9,851 nucleotides of DNA from Pseudomonadota bacterium (GCA_023411445.1 JAEYOT010000751.1:1-9851); one strand, 5' to 3'; shown: positions 1-6,389, counted from the first letter of the stretch. Notes: generated by a model from the sequence alone, not told the origin. Program-made: numbers and translations.

Positions 1-485
1 GGGTGCATGGACGCGGTGGCGAGAAAGCGCGAGGCTCGCAGGTCGCGGGCGACCAGTCCCAGCGCGGTGAGGAGCCCGAGGCCGAGCGCGTAGCTGCGCG
101 AGGCGCCGACGTAGGCCTGGTTGCTCCCCTCGGCGGCCAGCAGCACCGACCATTTCGCCACGACGAGCGCGCAGGTCAGCAAGATCAGCCCGAGCCGCAG
201 CGCCATGCCGTGGAGGCGCCGCTCGCGCGCCAGCCGCACTTGGCGAGGGTCGTACCGCTCTTCGGGCGTGGCGGAGACGAAGCGCAGGGTCAGCACGGCC
301 CACGGCAGCACAAGCCCGCTGATCACGACGCCCAACCCGTAAGAGGGCCAGCCCCGCAGCGGGAGCCACCAGTCGACGCCCAGCACCACGGCTAGGACCG
401 CGCCCATGGTGAGCGACCCCTTGGGCCGCGCCTCCTTGCTGGGTTGGGCCGCACTGGGCTGGGCCGCGGGCGCCGGTAGCGTCAC
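1..485 (-). CDS. Unidentified multi-pass membrane protein, N-terminal part (runs off left edge)
   Basis: The minus strand is open from a GTG at 485 to the left edge, giving 161 residues without a stop. An in-frame TAG at 495-497 leaves this GTG as the earliest start; AGGGTGG just upstream is a plausible ribosome site, and an ATG at 407 is the alternative. After an Ala/Pro/Gln-rich cytoplasmic tail of about 25 residues come hydrophobic stretches near residues 27-45, 47-66, 93-113 and 128-147, separated by a charged loop (about 68-90: PEERYDPRQVRLARERR). The visible part ends in RFLATASMHP. I do not recognise the family from this portion. The pattern of an N-terminal membrane extension followed by a 'hP' turn recalls the start of some TrkH-type potassium transporters, but the diagnostic pore loops would lie outside the window, so this is only a suggestion. 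The gene lies 69 bp downstream of the small membrane protein at 555-755 on the same strand, so the two may be co-transcribed. Confidence 0.6.
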   Translation of the reverse strand, partial: MTLPAPAAQPSAAQPSKEARPKGSLTMGAVLAVVLGVDWWLPLRGWPSYGLGVVISGLVLPWAVLTLRFVSATPEERYDPRQVRLARERRLHGMALRLGLILLTCALVVAKWSVLLAAEGSNQAYVGASRSYALGLGLLTALGLVARDLRASRFLATASMH

Positions 486-505
486 GACACCACCCTAGCC
501 CAGGC

Positions 506-535
506 GAGGGTGATCCCCGATAGCCCTCAGTCGGG
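506..535 (-). other. Two overlapping, mutually exclusive small hairpins between the membrane-protein genes
   Basis: In the 69-bp gap between the two leftmost genes, CCCGA (516-520) can pair with TCGGG (531-535), and GAGGG (506-510) can pair with CCCTC (524-528). The two pairings share bases and cannot form together. Each stem is only 5 bp and there is no T run, so this may be chance. No other signal was seen in the gap. Confidence 0.2.
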
Positions 536-554
536 CCTCAAACCGCGCCGGATT

Positions 555-755
555 TCAGCTGGCGGGGAACGTTTCACCCGCGGGAGCGCCGCGTTCGACC
601 GGGAGCTGCTGCATCGGCGCTTGGATAGGGCCGCGCGGCGTCGGGGGCGTGCGCACGGTCGTTGCAAAGATGCCCCAGGCGAGCAGCGCCAGGCAGGCGG
701 CGAGGGCCAACAGCATCGATCGACGGAACGCGGCGGCTCGGGTCTCCTGCTTCAT
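555..755 (-). CDS. Small single-pass membrane protein, function unknown
   Basis: This encodes 66 residues. A short basic N-terminus (MKQETRAAAFRRS) is followed by one strong hydrophobic helix at about residues 14-31 (MLLALAACLALLAWGIFA). A proline-rich tail of about 35 residues follows (TPPTPRGPIQAPMQQLP), probably on the outer side of the membrane by the positive-inside rule. The Cys in the helix is not followed by a typical lipoprotein layout, so I read this as a membrane anchor rather than a lipoprotein signal. No family is recognised. A coherent anchor-helix-tail layout supports a real gene over the overlapping frames. It sits between the end of pqqB (85 bp upstream) and the membrane protein at 1-485 (69 bp downstream), all on the minus strand. 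It could be an accessory subunit of that downstream membrane protein, but nothing in the sequence shows this. Confidence 0.55.
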   Translation of the reverse strand: MKQETRAAAFRRSMLLALAACLALLAWGIFATTVRTPPTPRGPIQAPMQQLPVERGAPAGETFPAS

Positions 756-840
756 CCAGCTCGCACGGTACTACGGCTGGCGTTTCGCAAAAGTAACAGC
801 GGGGCCGAAATGTGGCGTGACCAGTTGGCGTCCGAGCCAC

Positions 841-1761
841 CTACAGCTCGAGCCTCAACCCATCCGTCGCCACCTCCCAACCCGCTTCGCGGACGCGAGC
901 ATGCTCGGGGGACGCTTCGTTCAAAATGGGGTTGGTGTTGTTCACGTGCGTGTAGAAGCGGCGTGCGCGCGTGATACGGCTGAGCTTTTGCAGGCTGCCG
1001 TCGGGCCCGCTGATCGGCAGGTGCGCCATGGTGCGCGCGGGGCCCGCCGCTACGCCGAGAGACGGCAGCTCTTCCTCGGACCAGAACGTGCCATCCAGAA
1101 AGCAAGCGCTCGCCGCTTCCAAGGCCGTCACGGCATCGGCATCCACCTGCGCGAGGGCGCTGGCGTAGACGAGCGAGCCGCCCTCGCGCGCGCTCACCTG
1201 CAGGGCGACATTGTCTTCTTCGCTCGGCTCGAAGGCGCCTGCCAGGTGCAGCGGTGGTTTGCCGGCTGCTGGCCGCGGCAAAAGCGAGACTCCGCTCGGC
1301 TCTCCCCCCGGGCCGGAGAGCTCCACCGGCCGCCGCAGCTCGAGCGCGTGCCAGCGCGTTTGCTCGCGGAAACGCTCGAGTGTCTTCAGCGCGATGTTCT
1401 TGCGAAGCCCCTCGATGACGCGCGCCGTGGCGTACACCACCAGTCGCTGCGACTCACGCAAGAGCAGCAAACCGAGCGTGTGGTCGAGATCGCCGTTTGT
1501 GAGCACGACGCCGGCGATCGGCGAGTGCCGCACATCGCGAGGCCACAGCTCTGGTGTCGCCTGGATCTGCGCGAGTAGGTCTGGTGAAGCGTTCAGCAGC
1601 CACCAACTGCGACCGTCCGCGGACACGGCTAGCGAGTCCTGCGTGCGCACGCGGTAGCCGGGACGCTGCTGCCGAACGGCGCTGCAGTTGGCGCAGCCGC
1701 AGTTCCACTGCGGAAAACCGCCGCCCGCTGCCGACCCGAGCACGATGATGCGAAGACCCAC
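841..1761 (-). CDS. pqqB: PQQ biosynthesis protein PqqB (metallo-beta-lactamase fold)
   Basis: This encodes 306 residues, the usual PqqB length of about 300. The family's N-terminal signature is present directly after the GTG start: IIVLGSAAGGGFPQWNC, then the zinc-site cysteines C21-x-C23-x2-C26. Further conserved blocks are LLNASPDLLAQI, the degenerate metallo-beta-lactamase motif TNGDLDHTLGLL, and HVNNTNPILNE near the C-terminus. PqqB has been proposed to hydroxylate the Tyr part of the crosslinked Glu-Tyr intermediate in the cytosol before PqqC acts. The frame stays open upstream to 1962, but those residues have no family resemblance and would run antisense through pqqA, so GTG 1761 is chosen. 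No clear Shine-Dalgarno site precedes it. pqqB is divergent from pqqACDE, with a 72-bp gap that must hold the promoters of both units. In many bacteria pqqB lies instead within a single pqqABCDE unit. Confidence 0.95.
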   Translation of the reverse strand: MGLRIIVLGSAAGGGFPQWNCGCANCSAVRQQRPGYRVRTQDSLAVSADGRSWWLLNASPDLLAQIQATPELWPRDVRHSPIAGVVLTNGDLDHTLGLLLLRESQRLVVYATARVIEGLRKNIALKTLERFREQTRWHALELRRPVELSGPGGEPSGVSLLPRPAAGKPPLHLAGAFEPSEEDNVALQVSAREGGSLVYASALAQVDADAVTALEAASACFLDGTFWSEEELPSLGVAAGPARTMAHLPISGPDGSLQKLSRITRARRFYTHVNNTNPILNEASPEHARVREAGWEVATDGLRLEL

Positions 1762-1780
1762 GCCGCGCGCCGTGCGAGCC

Positions 1781-1801
1781 GCGTGCCAAACGTTTGCACG
1801 C
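1781..1801. promoter_or_regulatory. Candidate operator: near-palindrome between pqqB and pqqA
   Basis: The 10-bp perfect palindrome CAAACGTTTG (1787-1796) is flanked by GCGTG on the left and CACGC on the right, with one extra C (1786) breaking symmetry. The whole element spans 21 bp in the only region that can hold the two divergent pqq promoters. Dyads of this size are typical binding sites for dimeric repressors or activators. I see no convincing -35/-10 pair: TTGCAC at 1794-1799 and GATATT or TATTGC at 1812-1819 are too close together. The regulator is not identifiable from this window. Confidence 0.4.
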
Positions 1802-1833
1802 GCGAGGTACGGATATTGCTGACGTCGCAGCCC

Positions 1834-1983
1834 ATGACGCCCTGGGAGACGCCCGTGCTCGAAGAGATCGACATGAACGCCGAGATCGGCGGCTACCAGC
1901 CCGATGCTCCGGGCGAGCGCGATGACGACCTGCCGTTTGCGGCGCCGCAGCCCGAGCCGCACGCGGCTCTCACCGGCGGTTGA
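1834..1983 (+). CDS. pqqA: PQQ precursor peptide PqqA, with long C-terminal tail
   Basis: This encodes 49 residues. The start MTPWETPVLEEI matches the PqqA pattern (W-x-x-P then E-I), and E11-I12-x4-E17-x3-Y21 reproduces the family spacing. E17 and Y21 are the expected residues that PqqE joins by a carbon-carbon bond and that become PQQ. Most known PqqA peptides are about 22-30 residues and end soon after the Tyr. Here 28 more residues follow, acidic first (GERDDDLPF) and then Pro/His/Ala-rich. The ATG has no good Shine-Dalgarno site; an in-frame TTG at 1816, 8 nt after GAGG (1804-1807), would add six residues and is a real alternative. pqqA is followed 5 nt later by the pqqC ATG. Its identity rests on the E-x3-Y motif and on position directly ahead of pqqC, pqqD and pqqE. 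Confidence 0.88.
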   Translation: MTPWETPVLEEIDMNAEIGGYQPDAPGERDDDLPFAAPQPEPHAALTGG

Positions 1984-1988
1984 GCGCT

Positions 1989-2699
1989 ATGACTGTCGCG
2001 CCTTGGACGCCGGAGCAGTTCCTCGAACGGCTGAAGCGCGAGGGCTCGCTGCGCTACCACGCCCAGCACCCCTTCCACTTGCGTATGCACGAGGGTGCGC
2101 TGAGCCGGCCGGAGCTGGTCAGCTGGGTGAGTAATCGATTTTACTATCAAACGCGCATTCCCATCAAGGATGCGCTGATTGTGGCTAAATCCGAGGACAG
2201 CGCGTTTCGGCGCCTGTGGCTTCGCCGCATCGTCGATCACGATGGTGAGCGCGACGGTGAGGGCGGCATCGAGCTCTGGCTCCGCCTAGGTGAAGGGCTG
2301 GGAGCCTCGCGGCAGCGGCTGCTGTCGTTTGCGGACGTGCTCCCGGGCGTGCGCTTTGCGTGCGACGCGTACGTGGAGCTCGTGCGAAGGTCATCGCTAG
2401 TCGAGGCGGTGGCCTCGTCGCTCACGGAGTGCTTCGCGCCGGACCTGATGAGCCAGCGCATCGAGGCGTTCGAGCGCCACTACCGCTTCATCGGCCCGAG
2501 CGCGCTCGAGTACTTCAGACAGCGCGTGCCGCGGGCGCGGCGTGACTCGCAGGAGGGGCTGGCCTTCGTGCTGGAGCGTGCCCGAACGCGCAGCGAGCAA
2601 GAGGCGTGCGTGAACGCCCTGATCCAGAAGACGGAGATGCTGTGGCACCTTTTGGATTGCTTGCAGCTGCCGCCTCCGCCCGGGGCGAGGCTCCGGTGA
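1989..2699 (+). CDS. pqqC: PQQ synthase PqqC (final ring closure and oxidation)
   Basis: This encodes 236 residues. PqqC is a cofactor-free oxidase that closes the ring and performs the final oxidation of the intermediate to PQQ, using O2. From ATG 1989 the residues fall on the same numbers as I recall for the Klebsiella enzyme: Y23, H24, R50, Y53, Q54, H84, Y128, E147, R157, Y175, R179 and K214 are all present. That supports this start over the in-frame TTG at 1980, which overlaps the pqqA stop. Conserved blocks include NRFYYQTRIPIKDA, RIVDHDG, LPGVRFACDAY and SSLTECFAP. The clear oddity is residue 154, a His in characterised PqqC and part of the proposed oxygen pocket, which here is Met (ATG at 2448-2450). 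The helix around it aligns without a gap. The protein is shorter at its C-terminus than Klebsiella PqqC (251 residues), ending soon after the K214 helix. Its stop overlaps the pqqD GTG by 3 nt. Confidence 0.96.
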   Translation: MTVAPWTPEQFLERLKREGSLRYHAQHPFHLRMHEGALSRPELVSWVSNRFYYQTRIPIKDALIVAKSEDSAFRRLWLRRIVDHDGERDGEGGIELWLRLGEGLGASRQRLLSFADVLPGVRFACDAYVELVRRSSLVEAVASSLTECFAPDLMSQRIEAFERHYRFIGPSALEYFRQRVPRARRDSQEGLAFVLERARTRSEQEACVNALIQKTEMLWHLLDCLQLPPPPGARLR

Positions 2700-2968
2700 A
2701 AGCATCGGCCTGCCCGCGCCTGAAACGGCACGCGCGCCTACGCTGGGATCGCCATGAGCACGCCCATTTCTTGCTGGCACCCGAGCGCGGCTTCCGCCTG
2801 AGCACCAGCGCCGCCACCGTGCTGCTCTTGTGCGACGGTGAGCGCAGCGTGCTCGAGATCGCGCGAGCCGCGGCCCCAGAGCGTCGTGACGGGGAGAGCG
2901 TACCAGACGTGCTCGGCTTGCTGGACGAGCTGGACCGTCGCGGTCTGCTCGAGGTGCGGGAGCCGTGA
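2696..2968 (+). CDS. pqqD: PqqA-binding chaperone PqqD
   Basis: This encodes 90 residues, the normal PqqD size. PqqD is a small winged-helix peptide-recognition protein (RRE type) that binds PqqA and delivers it to PqqE. The family pattern is visible: CPRLKRHARLRWD, then FLLAPERGFRLS, then TVLLLCDGERSVLEIA, then a C-terminal helix ending DELDRRGLLEV. The GTG at 2696 overlaps the pqqC stop (GTGA), indicating translational coupling. The frame extends upstream to 2606 inside pqqC, but those residues do not belong to the family, so the GTG is preferred. The pqqD stop in turn overlaps the pqqE GTG in the same GTGA arrangement. It is a separate protein here, not fused to PqqC as in some methylotrophs. 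Confidence 0.94.
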   Translation: MKASACPRLKRHARLRWDRHEHAHFLLAPERGFRLSTSAATVLLLCDGERSVLEIARAAAPERRDGESVPDVLGLLDELDRRGLLEVREP

Positions 2969-4095
2969 GCGCTCCGCGACCCTACACGCTGGTGGCCGAG
3001 CTCACCTATGCTTGCCCGCTGCGCTGCGCGTACTGCTCCAACCCTGAGCGGCTCGAGCGGCGGGCAGCACCGCTCAGCGCGGCTGAGTGGCGGCGCGTGA
3101 TCCGCGAGGCGGAGGGGCTGGGCGTGCTGCAGGTGCACTTCAGCGGCGGCGAGCCCCTGCTCTACGCGGAGCTCGAGTCGCTGATGGCGGAGGCGCGCGC
3201 GCTAGATTTGTACGTGAACCTGATCACGAGCGGCCTGCCGCTGAGTCGTGCGCGCCTGGTCGCCCTGCGCGACGCAGGCTTGGACCACGTGCAGCTCTCG
3301 CTGCAGGCGGCGAGCGCTGACGCTGCCTTGCGGATTTGCGGGGTGGATGCGCGTGCCCGCAAGCGTGAGGTGGCGAGCTGGGCGCGGGAGCTCGGGCTCG
3401 CGCTCACCATCAACGTGGTGCTCCACCGCCAGAACATCGACGAGCTGCCGCAGCTCTTGGCGCTGGCCGAGGGGTTAGAGCCGCAGCGGATCGAGCTCGC
3501 CAACGCGCAGTACCTTGGTTGGGCGCTGCTCAATCGCTCGCAGCTGCTGCCCTCGGCCCAGCAGATCGAGCGGGCGCGCCAGACGGCGAGCGCTGCAGCG
3601 GAACGCTTGCGTGGCCGCGCGGACGTGCTGTTCGTGCTGCCGGATTACTACGCAGGCCACCCGCGCGCTTGCATGAGCGGTTGGGCGGAGCGCTACCTCG
3701 TGATCACGCCGGAGGGCTTGCTGCTCCCGTGCCACGCCGCTCGAAGCTTGCCGGGCCTGAGCTTCGACGATGTGCGTTCCGCGCCGCTTTCGCGACTTTG
3801 GATCGAGTCCGAGGCGCTGCGACGCTTTCGCGGTGACGCGGGCTTGCCGCTCGCCTGCCGCAGCTGCGACGGTCGGCACGCGGATCGAGGCGGCTGTCGC
3901 TGCCAGGCCTACCAGCTCACCGGCGAGCTCGACGCCGTGGACCCGGCCTGTCGTCTCGCGCCCGCTCACCACTTGGTGCGGGCTGCGCGCGAGGGCTATG
4001 CGGAGGCGGCGCCCCTGCGCTTGCGCCGTGCTCCGCTGCTCGGCAGCGAGACGTCGCTTGGCGGCTCGGTGCGTGCTTCGAGCGTGAGACCTTGA
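2965..4095 (+). CDS. pqqE: Radical SAM PqqA Glu-Tyr crosslinking enzyme PqqE
   Basis: This encodes 376 residues, standard PqqE length. It is a cytosolic radical S-adenosylmethionine enzyme that makes the carbon-carbon bond between the Glu and Tyr side chains of PqqA bound to PqqD. The N-terminus PYTLVAELTYACPLRCAYC carries the radical SAM cluster motif C17-x3-C21-x2-C24, and HFSGGEPLL (58-66) is the SAM-contact motif. The C-terminal SPASM region has all expected auxiliary-cluster ligands: C236, C256, C298, C301, D307, C311, C313 and C329. These keep a constant 12-residue offset from the positions I recall for the Methylobacterium enzyme, including the unusual Asp ligand. The tail after about residue 340 is Arg/Ala-rich and not conserved. 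The GTG start overlaps the pqqD stop. The stop lies 14 nt before the dehydrogenase ATG. Confidence 0.97.
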   Translation: MSAPRPYTLVAELTYACPLRCAYCSNPERLERRAAPLSAAEWRRVIREAEGLGVLQVHFSGGEPLLYAELESLMAEARALDLYVNLITSGLPLSRARLVALRDAGLDHVQLSLQAASADAALRICGVDARARKREVASWARELGLALTINVVLHRQNIDELPQLLALAEGLEPQRIELANAQYLGWALLNRSQLLPSAQQIERARQTASAAAERLRGRADVLFVLPDYYAGHPRACMSGWAERYLVITPEGLLLPCHAARSLPGLSFDDVRSAPLSRLWIESEALRRFRGDAGLPLACRSCDGRHADRGGCRCQAYQLTGELDAVDPACRLAPAHHLVRAAREGYAEAAPLRLRRAPLLGSETSLGGSVRASSVRP

Positions 4096-4097
4096 CC

Positions 4098-4103
4098 AAG
4101 GAG
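4098..4103 (+). promoter_or_regulatory. Strong Shine-Dalgarno site setting the dehydrogenase start
   Basis: AAGGAG lies 6 nt before ATG 4110. It is the best ribosome binding site in the pqq unit and decides the start in favour of ATG 4110 over an in-frame TTG at 4092 that overlaps the pqqE stop. It may give the dehydrogenase higher translation than the overlapping pqqCDE genes. Confidence 0.8.
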
Positions 4104-4109
4104 ACAACG

Positions 4110-5414
4110 ATGAGCTCGCTCTGGTGCATTCCCGCAGCCCTGGCCGTCTTGCTACTTTCGGCGTGCAACGAGACGCCGTCTCGCACCAAAGGCCCAGTGC
4201 AGGTACCGAAGGTCGAGTCCGCCGATGGTCAAGGTGAGGCCACCGCGGCGCGCGTCGGCCCGCAGCCTTCGGGCGTGCCGGTGGAGACGGCGCCGCCGAA
4301 CGTGCCCGAGCTCAAGCCCGCGTTCGCAGGCCAAACTCGGGCCGAAGCGCGGACCACGCGCACCAAGTTCAAGGTGGAGGACGTAGCGACCGAGCTCGAG
4401 CAACCCTGGGCCTTGGACTTTCTTCCGGACAAGCGCCTGGTGGTCACCGAGAAGCACGCCGGGCGGCTGCGCATCATCGGCCCGGGCGGTCAGAAATCGC
4501 CCGCCGTGAGCGGCGTGCCCCCCGTGGTCGGGGAAGACCAGGTGGGGCTGCTCGACGTGGTAGTGGCGCCCGATCATGCCACGAGCCGGCTACTTTACTT
4601 CAGCTACGTCGAGCCGCGTCAGGGCGGCAACGGCTTGAACGTGGCGCGGGCACGGCTGGTCGACGACGGTAAGGCGCCGAAGCTGACCGAGCTCGAGATC
4701 CTGTTCAAGGCGACTCCCACGCTCGAGTCCAGCAAGCACGCTGGCGGCCGCTTGACCTTCGGTCCGGATGGGCACCTGTACGTGGCGTTGGGCGAGCGCT
4801 CCGTGAAAGCTGGCCGCGTGCAAGCGCAGGACCTGGCGAGTCATTTCGGCAAGATCGCCCGCATCCAGCCGAACGGCGCCGTGCCGAAGGACAACCCGTT
4901 CGTCGGTCGCGCCGGTGCTCGCCCCGAGATCTGGAGCAGCGGTCATCGAAATCCGCTCGGCGCCGCGTTCGACGCGCAGGGCCGGTTGTGGGTCGCCGAG
5001 ATGGGCCCTCGCGGCGGCGACGAGCTCAACCTGATCGTCAAGGGTAAGGACTACGGCTGGCCGACGATCGGCTACGGCGAGGAGTACTCGGGTGCGCCCA
5101 TCCACGAAACCTCCCAGGCTCCCGGCATGGAGCAGCCGGTTTACTACTGGGATCCGGTCATCTCGCCCGGAGCGCTCGCGATCTATTCAGGACAGCTCTT
5201 CCCCGAATGGAAAGGCAACTTCTTCATCGCAGGCCTATCCAGCAAGGCGCTCATCCGGCTGATCGTGGAGGGTGAGCGCGTCACTGGTGAGGAGCGTTTG
5301 CTCACCGATCGCGAAGAGCGGATTCGTGAGGTCGCGCAAGGGCCGGACGGCGCGCTGTATCTCTTGACCGACGGCAAGAGCGGCAAGCTGCTGCGCTTGA
5401 CGCCCGAATCGTGA
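4110..5414 (+). CDS. PQQ-dependent aldose sugar dehydrogenase, lipoprotein (soluble GDH / YliI family)
   Basis: This encodes 434 residues. It is a six-bladed beta-propeller PQQ enzyme that oxidises aldoses to lactones outside the cytoplasm; the E. coli YliI (Asd) sequence is a close match along the length. The N-terminus is a lipoprotein signal with lipobox L16-S-A-C19, followed by a low-complexity linker to about residue 85. Family landmarks are LEQPWALDFLPD (96-107), VGLLDVVVAPD (145-155), KHAGGRLTFGPDG with the probable catalytic base H210, EIWSSGHRNPLG with R280-N281, MGPRGGDELN (298-307), KDYGWP and DREERIREV with R404 and R406 near the cofactor pocket. Unlike the freely soluble E. coli protein of about 371 residues, this one should be membrane-anchored. 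Asn at +2 after the Cys would not retain it in the inner membrane by the E. coli rule, which may not apply here. Being last in the pqqACDE unit links cofactor supply to its user. The substrate range and electron acceptor cannot be read from the sequence. Confidence 0.93.
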   Translation: MSSLWCIPAALAVLLLSACNETPSRTKGPVQVPKVESADGQGEATAARVGPQPSGVPVETAPPNVPELKPAFAGQTRAEARTTRTKFKVEDVATELEQPWALDFLPDKRLVVTEKHAGRLRIIGPGGQKSPAVSGVPPVVGEDQVGLLDVVVAPDHATSRLLYFSYVEPRQGGNGLNVARARLVDDGKAPKLTELEILFKATPTLESSKHAGGRLTFGPDGHLYVALGERSVKAGRVQAQDLASHFGKIARIQPNGAVPKDNPFVGRAGARPEIWSSGHRNPLGAAFDAQGRLWVAEMGPRGGDELNLIVKGKDYGWPTIGYGEEYSGAPIHETSQAPGMEQPVYYWDPVISPGALAIYSGQLFPEWKGNFFIAGLSSKALIRLIVEGERVTGEERLLTDREERIREVAQGPDGALYLLTDGKSGKLLRLTPES

Positions 5415-5424
5415 GGGAGCTGGC

Positions 5425-5457
5425 GGCGGGCTAGCGACGACTCAGGCCCGACCCGCC
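5425..5457. terminator. Possible weak bidirectional terminator hairpin at convergent gene ends
   Basis: Between the convergent ends of the dehydrogenase and the LigD-like gene, CGGGCT (5427-5432) can pair with GGCCCG (5445-5450), and the outer GGCGGG (5425-5430) alternatively with CCCGCC (5452-5457). There is no T run on either strand and the element runs into the LigD-like coding end. Its position favours a terminator, its structure only weakly. Confidence 0.25.
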
Positions 5458-6389
5458 TTGCGCGAGCGAGGCCGCCGCGTTGTTGCCGCCGCTGCCTCGC
5501 GCCAATCCTCCTCCGTCAGCAGCGCTTGCAAGCGGGCGAGCGGCTCAGCGAGCGCTCGCGCGTGAGCGGTGATGTCGCCCCAGAGATCGCCGTGCGTCGC
5601 CAGCCGTTCGGGCAGCGAGCGCAGCGTGAAAGACTGCGGCTGCGCGGCGCCCGTCTCCACTTCTTGCCAGGTGCAGGGCGCCGAGACGGGCGCCAGCGGT
5701 CGCGCTCTCACCGCGTAGGCAGCAGCGAAGGTAGCGCCGCGCCCGTTGCGTCCCGTGTCGACCAGGATGCGCCCGGCGCGATCCTGCTTGATGAACTCCT
5801 GGGTGAAGACGTCGGGATGTCTCTTCACCAAGAGCCGCCCTACGCCGTGACCAAAACGCCAGCTGTCCTCGAACGTGGCGCCAGGAGCCAGCGCCACCAA
5901 GATGTGAAACCCCTTCGAGCCGGACGTCTTCACGAAGCTCGAAAGTCCCAACTCTGTGAGCGCGGCCTTGACGGCCAAAGCCGCGCGGCTGAGACCCTGC
6001 GCGTCTTCCCGCGACGGATCCAGATCGATCACGCAGCAGTCAGGCTGCTCGAGCTGGGGGACACGCGAGCACCACACGTGCGGTGTGATCGAGTTCTGGT
6101 TGGCCATCCAGATTAGATCACGCGCTTCGTACGCCAGCGCGTAGTGGACGCTTTCGCCCGAGGCGCGCTTGGGTACCTCGACGCGGTTCAGCCACTCCGG
6201 AGAGCCCTTGGCCACGTCCTTCTGGATGAACCCCTTCTTGTGGATGCCGGCCGGGTAACGCTCGAGCGTGATTGGGCGCCCGCGCAGGTGAGGGAGCATC
6301 AGCTTTGCCACCGCCTCGTAGTAGGCGCAAAGCTCTCCCTTGGTCACTCCACAATCGGGAAAGAGGATCTTCTCCGGATGCGTGATCAA
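5442..6389 (-). CDS. Stand-alone LigD-type primase/polymerase domain protein
   Basis: This encodes 315 residues matching the archaeo-eukaryotic primase-type polymerase domain of LigD, which fills gaps with (ribo)nucleotides during bacterial non-homologous end joining. Near the start are THPEKILFPDCGVTKGEL and HLRGRPITLERYP. The catalytic metal motif is D122-L-D124 (VIDLDPS), the nucleotide-binding motif is SGSKGFHI (156-163, H162), and the third acidic residue is D211 in VDTGRNGRG. All catalytic residues are therefore present. There is no ligase or 3'-phosphoesterase domain, and a basic tail (RRPRSRKAGRA) ends the protein. No Ku gene is in the window. The only possible start is TTG 6389, preceded by a GGCGG stretch; no other start codon lies between it and the in-frame TGA at 6420-6422. 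It begins 42 bp after the BON lipoprotein gene on the same strand and may share its transcript. It could work with a LigD ligase encoded elsewhere. Confidence 0.92.
   Translation of the reverse strand: MITHPEKILFPDCGVTKGELCAYYEAVAKLMLPHLRGRPITLERYPAGIHKKGFIQKDVAKGSPEWLNRVEVPKRASGESVHYALAYEARDLIWMANQNSITPHVWCSRVPQLEQPDCCVIDLDPSREDAQGLSRAALAVKAALTELGLSSFVKTSGSKGFHILVALAPGATFEDSWRFGHGVGRLLVKRHPDVFTQEFIKQDRAGRILVDTGRNGRGATFAAAYAVRARPLAPVSAPCTWQEVETGAAQPQSFTLRSLPERLATHGDLWGDITAHARALAEPLARLQALLTEEDWREAAAATTRRPRSRKAGRA

Noticed and set aside
3..395. 130-residue plus-strand open frame at the left edge
   Set aside because: It is Gln/Arg/His/Pro-rich low-complexity sequence; the opposite strand encodes coherent membrane helices over the same bases.
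756..840. Terminator after pqqB
   Set aside because: I could find no hairpin; the notable feature is a direct repeat of GGCGT, and there is no T run downstream.
649..1578. 309-residue plus-strand open frame across pqqB
   Set aside because: It is antisense to a well-supported pqqB, has no recognisable motif and an Arg/Ala-rich composition typical of a GC-rich shadow frame.
1761..1962. Longer pqqB starting at 1962
   Set aside because: The extra residues lack any resemblance to PqqB and lie antisense to pqqA; the family signature begins directly after GTG 1761.
1980..1988. TTG 1980 as pqqC start
   Set aside because: It would add only three residues; ATG 1989 places all active-site residues at the numbering of the characterised enzyme and lies 5 nt after pqqA.
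2606..2695. Longer pqqD starting inside pqqC
   Set aside because: The upstream residues do not fit PqqD; GTG 2696 gives the family length and a GTGA overlap.
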